In this document: in pieces, positions 33,937 through 42,291 of the stretch
How the letters are laid out: every line of letters begins with the position of its first letter
Position numbering within the stretch: the first letter of the stretch is position 1
Translations under genes and position numbers: made by a program
The notes under the pieces: generated by a model
The model's database searches: none
Told to the model about the DNA's origin: nothing
Seen by the model: the letters and a program-made list of their open reading frames with translations, nothing else
Source of the DNA: Sphingomonas palustris
GTDB taxonomy: Bacteria > Pseudomonadota > Alphaproteobacteria > Sphingomonadales > Sphingomonadaceae
Assembly: GCA_026225215.1 (NCBI GenBank)
Contig: JAMFSI010000031.1
Coordinates: 19,224 to 83,223, forward strand
Length of the DNA stretch: 64,000 nt
Direction: 5' to 3'

Positions 33937-35081
33937 CAGCGAGGCTCCCGTGGCAGTTCCAGCACGTGGCTGGCGATAATGTTGAGTTGGATTTCAGCAG
34001 CGCCGGCGGCGATCCCGGCGACGATACCGCGCTGGTGGTGCATCTGCAGGAAGGCCGAACCACCCGCCAACGCCTCGGGCAGGAATTCGACCACGAATTC
34101 ACCGACAGCACGCTCGCACATCACCGTGGCATAGCGTGCCGAACTCGATTCGGCGCCGATCTTCAGCCCATCGACCCGCTTCTGGACAATGGCATAGCTG
34201 GCGTTGCGCGCCGCCTCGCATAATGCTGCGCAGCGTGCCGCCTCGATCCGCACCGCCTCGCGCGAGAACTGGCCGCGCGCCTGCAGCATGGCCACCGCGC
34301 GGTCGAGCGCGGCGCGCGCGAGGTGGAAGCGCGGAATTCCGAGCCGTTCATTGGTCAGCGAAAAGCCGATAATTTCCCAGGCCTGTCCCTCTTCACCCAG
34401 CCGCTGTCCGATGGGGACGACGACATCGTCGAAAAACACCTCATGGATGTCACCCTCACCGATCAGGCTGGGAATCTGGCGCACGGTGATGCCCGGCGTG
34501 TCCATGGGCACCAGCAGGATGGTGATGCCGCGCTTCTTGTCGTCGCTGGTCCGCGTCAGCAAAAAGCAAGTATCGGCGAGGCCCGCGTAGGAGGTCCAGA
34601 TCTTCTGGCCGTTGACGCGATACACATCACCGTCCCGCACCGCCCTGGTGCGCAGCGAGGCGAGATCGGAGCCGGAGTCGGGCTCGGAAAAGCCCTGGCA
34701 CCACAGCGCTTTTCCGCTGGTGATCGGCGGCAGATACGTCGCTTTTTGCGCCTCCGAACCATAGCGCTCCATCGTCGGCCCGATCCAATTGACGTTCATA
34801 TATTGACCGCCGCGTGGCTCGCCCGCTTCCCACATCACTTCGGCCAGGATCTGCTGGTGCCACGGCCCCAGCCCCTGCCCGCCCATCGCTACGGGCCAAT
34901 GCGGGAATAGCATGCCGTTTTCAGCGAGCTTGCCGCAGAACCCACGCGCGAATTCGGTCAGCGCCGGGGACGCCGGGCCGTGTTTGGAAAATTCTTCCCA
35001 ATCGTCAGGCAAGGTTTCGTCGAGAAATGCCTGCAGGCCATCGCGAAATGCGCGCTGCTCCTCGTCCCATTCAAAATCCAT
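33936..35081 (-). CDS. Acyl-CoA dehydrogenase, large subunit-type
   Basis: A 381-residue full-length acyl-CoA dehydrogenase oxidising an acyl-CoA to the enoyl-CoA with FAD. Conserved segments are 'WCQGFSEPDSGSDLASLRTR' (FAD/substrate loop), 'QKIWTSYAGLADTCFLL', and a C-terminal 'LNIIASHVLELPREPR'. It is translated just before the small-subunit gene with 1-base overlap, so the pair should act as a heteromer on a bulky acyl-CoA. It is divergent from the second luciferase-like gene. FAD is the bound cofactor; electrons would pass to ETF. Confidence 0.9.
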   Translation of the reverse strand: MDFEWDEEQRAFRDGLQAFLDETLPDDWEEFSKHGPASPALTEFARGFCGKLAENGMLFPHWPVAMGGQGLGPWHQQILAEVMWEAGEPRGGQYMNVNWIGPTMERYGSEAQKATYLPPITSGKALWCQGFSEPDSGSDLASLRTRAVRDGDVYRVNGQKIWTSYAGLADTCFLLTRTSDDKKRGITILLVPMDTPGITVRQIPSLIGEGDIHEVFFDDVVVPIGQRLGEEGQAWEIIGFSLTNERLGIPRFHLARAALDRAVAMLQARGQFSREAVRIEAARCAALCEAARNASYAIVQKRVDGLKIGAESSSARYATVMCERAVGEFVVEFLPEALAGGSAFLQMHHQRGIVAGIAAGAAEIQLNIIASHVLELPREPR

Positions 35082-35213
35082 CGCGCGCCGCCTTTCCCCA
35101 CTCCGTTAGACTAGCCCGAGCCGTTGCGCCAAGACCCTTGCGGCATTTCCCGCAGGACAACGCCGTGGGGATGGGCCAAATTGAGATGAACGCGACTCAG
35201 CCAGGACATCATC

Positions 35214-36089
35214 ATGAAAATCGGCGTCATTTATCCGCAGAACGAAACCGGGGGCGATCCGCTGGCGGTGTCGCGGATCGGCCTTGCCACCGAGCAACTC
35301 GGCTTCGATCATCTCGTGGTCTATGATCACGTGCTGGGCGCCACGCATGACCGCGAGCCGAAATTGACCGGGCCTTATACCGAAAAAGACCCGTTCCATG
35401 ATCCCTTCGTAATGTTCGGCTATCTCGCTGGCATCACTCAGCGCATCGAGCTTGTCACCGGCATCCTGATCCTACCCCAGCGCCAGACGGTGCTCGTCGC
35501 CCGCCAGGCGGCCGATGTCGATCTGCTCTCGCACGGTCGTTTGCGGCTTGGCGTGGGCACGGGCTGGAATTATGTCGAATATGACGCGCTCGGCCAGGCT
35601 TTCGCTACGCGCGGCACGCGGATGAGCGAGCAAGTCAAGCTGCTCCGCCAGCTCTGGTCCGGCGATCTCGTAACCTTTACCGGCGAATTCGACAAGATCG
35701 ACCGTGCCGCGCTCAATCCTCGACCCACGCGCCAGATCCCGATCTGGGTGGGCGGCTTTGCCGATGTCGCGCTGCGCCGGGCTGCACGCATCGCCGATGG
35801 CTTCATCTTCGCGCATGGCGCCGCCGATGCGTTTGCGACCATGCCCCGCTTGAAGGAACTGCTGGCCGAACAGGGCCGCTCATCGGATGAATTTGGCCTG
35901 CAATGCAATATGATGTCGGCCAAAGGCGCGGACGCGGTGGTCGAGACCGCCGCGCGTTGGCAGGAGATCGGTGGCACCCATGCGTCGATCAACACCATGG
36001 GTCAGGGCTTCACCACGATTGATCAGCACCTCGATTACATCACCCAGGTTCGCGATGCTTTGGCCAAGGCCGGACTTCTGGCCGGATGA
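35214..36089 (+). CDS. Luciferase-like (LLM class) F420/FMN oxidoreductase
   Basis: A 291-residue TIM-barrel oxidoreductase of the LLM family. 'KIGVIYPQNETGGDPLAVSR', 'TEQLGFDHLVVYDHVLG', 'LVTGILILPQRQTVLVARQA', 'SHGRLRLGVGTGWNYVEYDA' and 'PIWVGGFADVALRRAARIAD' are typical of the F420-dependent TIGR03619 subgroup. It differs substantially from the other LLM gene at 31104-32024, so it is not a recent duplicate. It is convergent with an SDR, whose stop begins at the next base. Cofactor identity is unresolved because F420 synthesis is not expected in this lineage. Confidence 0.86.
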   Translation: MKIGVIYPQNETGGDPLAVSRIGLATEQLGFDHLVVYDHVLGATHDREPKLTGPYTEKDPFHDPFVMFGYLAGITQRIELVTGILILPQRQTVLVARQAADVDLLSHGRLRLGVGTGWNYVEYDALGQAFATRGTRMSEQVKLLRQLWSGDLVTFTGEFDKIDRAALNPRPTRQIPIWVGGFADVALRRAARIADGFIFAHGAADAFATMPRLKELLAEQGRSSDEFGLQCNMMSAKGADAVVETAARWQEIGGTHASINTMGQGFTTIDQHLDYITQVRDALAKAGLLAG

Positions 36090-36866
36090 TCAGGCGGTGC
36101 GCTGTGCCGTGAGCGCTACCGGATCGACATAGCGCGTCGAGGATATGCCGCCATCGACCGCTATCGTCTGACCGTTGACGAAACCGGCCTGATCCGAACA
36201 CAGAAACGCCGCCATATTGGCGACGTCTTCCACCGTGCAATCGCCCGGCAGCGGGGTCAGCTCATGATTGCTGCGTTGGAAGAAGTCGAGGTCCCAGAAA
36301 GCATCGGTCATCTCGGTGCGCACCACCGTCGGCGCGATGTAATTGCTGCGGATGCCGCGACGGCCATATTCCGCCGCCAGGGTCTGCATCAATCCAATCA
36401 GCCCCGATTTGACCACACTATAAGCGCCGCCGCCCGCCGTGCCGTAAATTCCCCAGGTCGAGCCGATGAAGAGAATGCTCGATTCCTGGCCGAGATGCGG
36501 CAAAGCCTCACGGCATAGCCGAAACGGCGCCCGCATCGAGATCGCCAACACCTCGTCGAGCATGGCGTCGCTGGTCTGATCCACCGGGCCGAAGTTGAAC
36601 GATCCGGCATTGTTGACCAAAATATCCAGGCCGCCAAACTGGGCGATCGCGTGCTCAACCAGCGCCTGGGGCGCATCGGCATCGGTGATATCCACCGCGA
36701 TCGTCGAAAGCGCCATGCTATCGCCGATGTCATCGGCAAAGTGCTTGAGCTTGTCGGCATTGCGTCCGGTGGCCACGACCTTGACCCCAGCCGCGCCCAG
36801 ACGGCGCACGATCGCCGCGCCGATACCACCACCGCCACCGGTTACGATTGCTACCTTGCCTTGCAT
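36090..36866 (-). CDS. Short-chain dehydrogenase/reductase
   Basis: A 258-residue classical SDR. The glycine motif is 'TGGGGGIGAAIVRRLG', 'NNAGSFNFG' is the NNAG element, Ser is in 'ILFIGSTWGIYG', and the YxxxK motif is 'YSVVKSGLIGLMQ'. 'VNGQTIAVDGGIS' closes the fold. Its ATG follows GAAAGGG. It lies between the luciferase-like gene and a GC-rich repeat, with the broken KstD-like gene upstream on the same strand. It probably oxidises or reduces a hydroxyl group of the same class of catabolite. Confidence 0.92.
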   Translation of the reverse strand: MQGKVAIVTGGGGGIGAAIVRRLGAAGVKVVATGRNADKLKHFADDIGDSMALSTIAVDITDADAPQALVEHAIAQFGGLDILVNNAGSFNFGPVDQTSDAMLDEVLAISMRAPFRLCREALPHLGQESSILFIGSTWGIYGTAGGGAYSVVKSGLIGLMQTLAAEYGRRGIRSNYIAPTVVRTEMTDAFWDLDFFQRSNHELTPLPGDCTVEDVANMAAFLCSDQAGFVNGQTIAVDGGISSTRYVDPVALTAQRTA

Positions 36867-36917
36867 CGGTTTTCCCTTTCAGGTGAAACATTTAACTGGT
36901 GGAGCGCGGCTTGACTC

Positions 36918-37015
36918 CGCTCCCGCTTGCGGGAGGGGCGGGGGGGTGGGCATTCCCACCCGCAACTCGGCGCCAGAACTTGCCCACCCCTAACCCCTCC
37001 CGCAAGCGGGAGGGG
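36918..37015. repeat. GC-rich inverted repeat, CCCGCTTGCGGGAGGGG family
   Basis: Arms near 36918-36950 and 36981-37015 are inverted copies of the CTCCCGCTTGCGGGAGGGG element with trailing GGGGTGGGCA / TGCCCACCCC. It sits between two minus-strand genes (the broken KstD-like gene and an SDR) and is the same family as the elements at 32877, 41153, 57137 and 62632. Confidence 0.88.
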
Positions 37016-37028
37016 AACATCTTTCCCC

Positions 37029-38744
37029 TCAGCCCCGTTGATTCCCCGACCGCTCGGCGATATCGTTCGCCGCGACATAAGCGAAGGTCATAGCCGGGCC
37101 GATTGTAGCGCCGGCGCCGGGGTAGCAATCGCCAAAAGGATTGCCCGAGCAATTGCCTGCCGCATAGAGCCCGGGGATCGGATTGCCTTGGGTGTCCAAT
37201 ACCCGCGCCCGGGCATCGCAGCGCAAGCCGCCCTTGGTGCCAAGATCGCCGTTGTTGATCGGCACCGCGTACTATGGGGCGGTATCGATCGGGCCGAGAT
37301 TGGGGTTCGGCGATACGGTGGGGTCGCCGAAGAACTGGTCGTAGATGTTCATGCCGCGCCCGAATTCGGGATCGACGCCGGTTTTGGCGTAGGCGTTGAT
37401 ATTGCCGATGGTCTGCTGAAGCGCGGGCCAGGGCAGTCTGATCTTGTTCGCCAGCGCTTCGAGCGTATCGGCGCGGAACACATAGTGGTCCCACCAGTCA
37501 TCGGGGATCTTGCGATCGGGGGTATGGACCGTGGGCATCAGCCCGCCGGCGCTGAATTTTGCCCGAAACTTGGCGTCGAAGACCAGCCAGCACGGGCAAT
37601 TGGCGCCGGTCTTGAGATGATCCTCGACCATCGCCTTGCCGAAGCTGTCATAGCCGATCGCCTCATCGACGAAGCGATCGCCGTTGCGATTGACGCAAAC
37701 ACTCCAGGGACGTCCGACATCGAAGGCGGCCTGGTGAATCTCGTGGAAATTCGAGGCATTGACCATCGGCAAGGTCATCGTCGGAATCCACCAGCCCGCG
37801 CCGGTGTGCTCGACATCGGCGCCGATCGCTTCCGCCGCGATCAACGCTTCGCCGCGATTGGCGTCCTCGGGGGTGGAGGAATGGCGGGCAAGGCCCGGCA
37901 CTGGGTAAAACCGATCGCGCAGCGCCTGATTCCATTCGAAGCCGCCCGCGCTCAGCATCACCCCATGGCGGGCATCGATCGTATAGGACCGACCGAACTG
38001 GCTGACCGTAACCCCGGTGACCCGGCCGGCGCCATCGGCGTTCACGCTTTCGAGCTTGGTTTCGAGGCGCAGTTCGACACCTTTGTCGAACACCGCCTTG
38101 TACACCGCGCCCATCAGCGCCGCACCCTGGGTAAAGCGCCGGTCGCGGTGTGACACCTTGCGCGTCGAGCGATCGGCCCAATAGCGGGTGATCATCTTGG
38201 CCACGGTCATGCGCCAGCCCTTTTGCTGCATCATCAGCGAAAAGGTCTCGACCAGATCCATCGAATAGCGGCCGAACAGCTTGAAGCGATTATATTGCTC
38301 GCGCATCAGTGGGTAGCGCTTATCGCCCAACTGGCGGCCATCGAAGGTCGGCACGATCACCGAGCGGTCGGCGCGCGCACCCGGCTTGTCGGGGAAATAA
38401 TCGGGCCAGGCGGCGGCCATCACCTGCACGCCGGATTTCTTCAGATAGCGCACCATCTCAGGCGCCTGATCGACATAGGCATCGATCCGCTCCTGGTTCA
38501 ACGGACCGCTGGTGATGCTGGCGAGATATTCCATGACCTGGGCGCGGCTATCGCCCTTATCCCCATCGAGCTGATGATTGGGTATCCACAGCACCCCGCC
38601 CGACGTGGCCGAAGTCCCGCCGAATTTATGCGCCTTTTCGATGATCAGCACCTTCAGGCCATGCTCGGCCGATCGCAGGGCGGTCATTGCCCCCGCCGCA
38701 CCCGAGCCGACTACCACTACGTCGAAGGTTTCGTTGTTGTTCAC
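37029..38744 (-). pseudogene. KstD-like FAD dehydrogenase interrupted by an in-frame TAG
   Basis: This would be a 571-residue flavoprotein of the 3-ketosteroid delta-1-dehydrogenase / fumarate-reductase family. A GTG start follows GGGAGAG, the FAD motif is 'VVVGSGAAGAMTALRSAEHG', and 'GGTSATSGGVLWIPN' follows. A TAG at 37272-37274 replaces codon 491, inside 'GPIDTAP-stop-YAVPINN'. The same frame continues after it with 'NGDLGTKGGLRCDARARVLD', 'GLYAAGNCSGNPFGDCYPGA' and 'IGPAMTFAYVAANDIA' to a normal end. The paralogue at 44959-46644 has Tyr-Tyr where this gene has stop-Tyr. A single-base change explains it. The truncated product lacks the last FAD-contacting segment and is probably inactive. 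A read error is the main alternative. Confidence 0.85.
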
Positions 38745-38934
38745 GCATACTCTCCCTTATGCGCGTTTAACGCGCCGGCCTTCGCTTGGCGATGCACGAC
38801 GTAATGACCGCGAAGGTAGAGCTTCTTGCTCGAAGCTGTGTTTCGCCGCGCGCGGGCGATATCGAACCCGCAGCATCGAGTGGACCAAAGCAAAAGGGCT
38901 TTCACTTGCTCGGCAACATCGGCAAGAGGCGCGA

Positions 38935-40131
38935 ATGACCGATCAGACTACACTCGACGCCCTCAGAACCGAGGTCCGTATCTGGCTGGCCGCCAATGCT
39001 CCCAAAGGCTGGCGCCAAGCCGAACAAACCCACGAGCAATTTGCCGCGGCGCAGCGCGACTGGTTCCTGAAACTGGTCGAGGGCGGTTATGCGATCCCGC
39101 ATTGGCCCGCCGAATGGCCGGGCGGCGGTCGCAGCCTTGCTGAGCAGAAGATCATCTATGAGGAGCTGGCCAAGGCCGACACGCCGCGCCTGCTGCTCTC
39201 CTTCGTATCGACCTTTCATGCCGCCTCCACTTTGATGGAATGCGCCAGCGAAGAACAGCGTGCGCGTTATCTGCCCGGCATTCTCAAGGGCGAAACCTGG
39301 TGCCAGGGCTTCTCCGAGCCCGGCGCCGGCTCCGATCTCGCCGCGCTGAAATGCCGCGCGGTGCGCGAGACGCGCGCCGATGGCGATGTCTACGTCGTCT
39401 CGGGCCAGAAAATCTGGTCGACCATGGCGCAATATGCCGACAAATGCCTGCTGCTGGTCCGCACCAACAGCGATGGCGTCAAGCAGGCCGGGATCACCTT
39501 CCTGCTGATGGACATGAAGGCCAAGGGGGTCACCGTCCGCCCGATCCAGCAAATCCAGGGCGATGAAGAGTTCTGCGAGATTTTTCTCGATGATGTCGAG
39601 GTTTCCGTCGCCGACCGGGTCGGCGAGGAAAACAAAGGCTGGGCGGTGGCCCAGGCAACGCTGTCGTCCGAGCGTGGGCTGACCTTGATGGAGCTGTCCT
39701 ATCGGATGCGCGGGGCCTTGTCGTATGTGGCCGAGCTGATCCGCCGACACGGACGCGAAGCGGATACCGAGGTGCTACGGCAATTCGGGGTGCTGTCGGC
39801 GCGCGTCGATTCGGCCTGCGCGATTGCCGATCAGTTTCTCGAAAACCGGATGAATGGCATTGAAGGTCTCGGCGATGCCTCGATCGTCAAGCTCACCTAT
39901 AGCCGGGTGCTGCGCGAATATGCCCTGCTTGGCCTCAAGATCGGCGGGCTCGACGAGCAATATCGCGCGCCGATCACTTTCGGCGATCTCAATACCGGCA
40001 ATTGGATGGCGGACTATATGAACAGCTACGCCTGGACCATCGCCGGCGGCAGCGACGAAGTGCAGCGCAATATCATCGCCGAACGCATGCTCGACATGCC
40101 GCGCGAACCGAAGAACTGGGTGGTGGCATGA
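38935..40131 (+). CDS. Acyl-CoA dehydrogenase, large subunit-type
   Basis: A 398-residue acyl-CoA dehydrogenase. 'WCQGFSEPGAGSDLAALKCR' is the substrate/FAD loop, 'VVSGQKIWSTMAQYADKCLL' follows, and the C-terminus has 'TIAGGSDEVQRNIIAERMLD', the usual FAD/ADP segment. The ATG at 38935 begins the family's N-terminus; a longer reading from 38578 runs through the divergent KstD-like promoter and is rejected. The next gene overlaps by 4 bases (ATGA), forming the second alpha-beta pair in the window. It is divergent from the broken KstD-like gene. Confidence 0.92.
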   Translation: MTDQTTLDALRTEVRIWLAANAPKGWRQAEQTHEQFAAAQRDWFLKLVEGGYAIPHWPAEWPGGGRSLAEQKIIYEELAKADTPRLLLSFVSTFHAASTLMECASEEQRARYLPGILKGETWCQGFSEPGAGSDLAALKCRAVRETRADGDVYVVSGQKIWSTMAQYADKCLLLVRTNSDGVKQAGITFLLMDMKAKGVTVRPIQQIQGDEEFCEIFLDDVEVSVADRVGEENKGWAVAQATLSSERGLTLMELSYRMRGALSYVAELIRRHGREADTEVLRQFGVLSARVDSACAIADQFLENRMNGIEGLGDASIVKLTYSRVLREYALLGLKIGGLDEQYRAPITFGDLNTGNWMADYMNSYAWTIAGGSDEVQRNIIAERMLDMPREPKNWVVA

Positions 40132-41141
40132 CGATCGAATTATCCGAACTGCGCGACGCAGCGCAAAAGGCGTTTCCCGCCGATGGCCTGCGCCCGGCGC
40201 GTGATGCCAGCTGGAAATTGATCGCCGAAATGGGCTGGTTGATGATGCCGCTGTCGGAAGAAGCGGGCGGTCTGGGTCTCGGGCGCGATGCCGTGGCGAC
40301 GATCCATTTCGAAATGGGCCGGGTGCTGTCGCGCGCGCCGCTGATCCCAGCGCTGTTGGCTTTGCAGGCGTTGGAAAAAGGCGCTGGACTGGCAGACCAG
40401 GCGGGCTGGCTGGAGCGCGTCGCGAGCGGTGAATATGTCGCCGTCAGCCTGGAGCCCAAGAATACAATCGTGGCTAGTGGCGAGGTGCTGACTGGCACGC
40501 TGCGAGCGGTGGCCGATGCCGATATGGCGGGCCATCTCCTGGTTTGCGCTCCTGGACTGGTTGCGCTGGTGCCGAGCAATGGCGCGGGCGTGACCGTGAC
40601 CGAGCGGCCGCTCTGGGATGAAAGCCGCCGCTTGTTCGATGTGACTTTCGACGGCCATAAAGTCGCACCCGAGTTGATTGTGGCGCGCGACAATGCTGCC
40701 GACGGTATAGCCGCAAGCCTGCGCGCGGAACTGCTGGTGGCGCTGGCTGCCGATGCGCTGGGCGCGGCCAATGCCACGCTCGATATGACGGTGGAATATC
40801 TCAAGACCCGCAAGCAGTTCGACCGCCCGATTGCGATGTTTCAGGCGCTGAAGCACCGTTGCGCCGATCTGAAAACGCGCATTGTTTCCGCGGAAGCCTT
40901 GCTGTGGGCTCGGGCTGGCGATCCGGAAGCCTCCGAAGTGCAACTCGGCGCGCTCAAGGCGCTCGCTTGCGAGGTGTTTCGCTTTACCGCCGAGGAAGCG
41001 ATCCAACTGCACGGTGGGATCGGGTTGACCGAAGAACACCACTGCCATCTATATATGAAGCGCGCGGAATTGAATCGTTGGCTGGGTGGTAGCGCCGATG
41101 ATTTGAATGAGGCGGCGGGGCGGGCGGCGCTGGCGGCTTAG
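40128..41141 (+). CDS. Acyl-CoA dehydrogenase, small subunit-type
   Basis: A 337-residue divergent acyl-CoA dehydrogenase. The N-terminal 'LIAEMGWLMMPLSEEAGGLG', the C-terminal 'LKTRKQFDRPIAMFQALKHR' and 'FTAEEAIQLHGGIGLTEEHH' are recognisable, while the middle FAD-binding domain is poorly conserved. It starts on the overlapping ATGA of the large subunit. The composition matches the heteromeric FadE/ChsE-like arrangement seen in steroid side-chain degradation, where one subunit retains and the other loses part of the FAD site. Substrate unknown. Confidence 0.87.
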   Translation: MTIELSELRDAAQKAFPADGLRPARDASWKLIAEMGWLMMPLSEEAGGLGLGRDAVATIHFEMGRVLSRAPLIPALLALQALEKGAGLADQAGWLERVASGEYVAVSLEPKNTIVASGEVLTGTLRAVADADMAGHLLVCAPGLVALVPSNGAGVTVTERPLWDESRRLFDVTFDGHKVAPELIVARDNAADGIAASLRAELLVALAADALGAANATLDMTVEYLKTRKQFDRPIAMFQALKHRCADLKTRIVSAEALLWARAGDPEASEVQLGALKALACEVFRFTAEEAIQLHGGIGLTEEHHCHLYMKRAELNRWLGGSADDLNEAAGRAALAA

Positions 41142-41152
41142 CGCTACAAGTT

Positions 41153-41260
41153 CCCCTCCCACTTGCGGGAGGGGTTAGGGGTGGGCACTTTCTTCGTAAA
41201 CGAGCCCACTGTTTCGCGTAAACCTGCCCACCCCCGGCCCCTCCCGCAAGCGGGAGGGGA
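41153..41260. repeat. GC-rich inverted repeat, CCCGCTTGCGGGAGGGG family
   Basis: Arms near 41153-41186 (CCCCTCCCACTTGCGGGAGG then GGTTAGGGGTGGGC) and 41227-41260 (TGCCCACCCCCGGCCCCTCC then CGCAAGCGGGAGG) form an inverted pair between the convergent acyl-CoA dehydrogenase and E1 beta genes. Transcription from both sides ends here, so a terminator role is likely. Confidence 0.88.
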
Positions 41261-41274
41261 GAAGAGGCAGCAAC

Positions 41275-42291
41275 TTAACCCAAAATACCCTTCGCCGCGG
41301 CCACGACATCAGCCGACTGCACCAGATACGCATCTTCCAGCACCTTAGCGAAAGGCACCGCGCAATAGGGCCCGCCGAGACGCCGCACCGGAGCCTTGAG
41401 CTTGCCGAACAAGGTTTCCTGGATGGTTGCGGCGATTTCGGCGCTCGGGCCGAAGTAGCGGCCCGCCTCGGTCACCACGACCGCGCGGCCGGTCTTTTCA
41501 ACCGAAGCCAGTACCGCGTCCTTATCCCACGGCGAAACCGTGCGCAGATCGATCACTTCGGCCGAAATGCCCGCCTTGGCCAGTTCAGCGGCGGCGGCGG
41601 TGGTGTTTGCGACCATCCCCGAATAGGTGATCAGGGTGATGTCCTTGCCTTCCTGCACGAGCCGCGCCTTGCCCAGCGGGATCGGGCCCTGGTTAGCGGC
41701 GATTTCGCCGGGGACGAACATCGTCTGGCTGTTTTCGATGAACAGCACCGGATCGGGATCCTGGATCGCTGAGAGCAACAGCCCCTTGTAGTCTGCGGGA
41801 CAGCTAGGCGCGACCACCTTGATCCCGGCGGTATGGGCAAACCAGCCCTCGTAATGGTCGGAATGCTGCCCGGCGGTCTGCCAACCAGCACCGGTCAGGG
41901 TGCGGATCACCAGCGGCACCTGGCTTTGGCCACCCGACATGAAGCGCAGCTTCGCGGCATGATTGACGATCATGTCCATGGCCACAGTGATGAAGTTCAT
42001 CAGCATGATCTCGGCCACCGGCTTGTAACCGGCCATGGCGGCGCCGATCGCCGCGCCCATGATCGACTGCTCGGCGATCGGGGTCGAACGCACGCGCAGA
42101 TCGCCGAACTTGGTCGACAGTCCTTTGGTGGTACCCATCACGCCGCCGCCTTCGCGGTCGGCAACGTCCTCGCCGAACACCAAGACCTTGGGATCTTCTT
42201 CCATGGCCTGGAACAGCGCAGCGGAGACCGCCTGCTGGCCGGTCATCTTCAGCATTTCGACAGTGTCGAGCGTGGGTGTATCGGTGCTCAT
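41275..42291 (-). CDS. 2-oxoacid dehydrogenase E1 component, beta subunit
   Basis: A 338-residue transketolase-type beta subunit of a pyruvate/branched-chain/acetoin dehydrogenase E1. Typical segments are 'EDPKVLVFGEDVADREGG', 'STKFGDLRVRSTPIAEQSIM', 'GWQTAGQHSDHYEGWFAHTA' and 'KAPVRRLGGPYCAVPFAKVL'. Its ATG overlaps the stop of the alpha subunit (ATGA). The sequence 'GQHSDHYEGWFAHTAGIKVV' resembles acetoin-type AcoB more than mitochondrial PDH. E2 and E3 genes are not in the window, but a lone lipoyl domain is at 62802-63032. Decarboxylation of a 2-oxoacid to an acyl group is known; the oxoacid is unknown. Confidence 0.9.
   Translation of the reverse strand: MSTDTPTLDTVEMLKMTGQQAVSAALFQAMEEDPKVLVFGEDVADREGGGVMGTTKGLSTKFGDLRVRSTPIAEQSIMGAAIGAAMAGYKPVAEIMLMNFITVAMDMIVNHAAKLRFMSGGQSQVPLVIRTLTGAGWQTAGQHSDHYEGWFAHTAGIKVVAPSCPADYKGLLLSAIQDPDPVLFIENSQTMFVPGEIAANQGPIPLGKARLVQEGKDITLITYSGMVANTTAAAAELAKAGISAEVIDLRTVSPWDKDAVLASVEKTGRAVVVTEAGRYFGPSAEIAATIQETLFGKLKAPVRRLGGPYCAVPFAKVLEDAYLVQSADVVAAAKGILG

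Noticed and set aside
36927..38153. 408-residue plus-strand ORF crossing the KstD-like gene
   Set aside because: It begins inside a GC-rich repeat and runs opposite a conserved flavoprotein sequence; no domain recognised.
38578..38934. Upstream extension of the acyl-CoA dehydrogenase at 38935
   Set aside because: It reads through the divergent KstD-like coding region and promoter; the family N-terminus begins at 38935.
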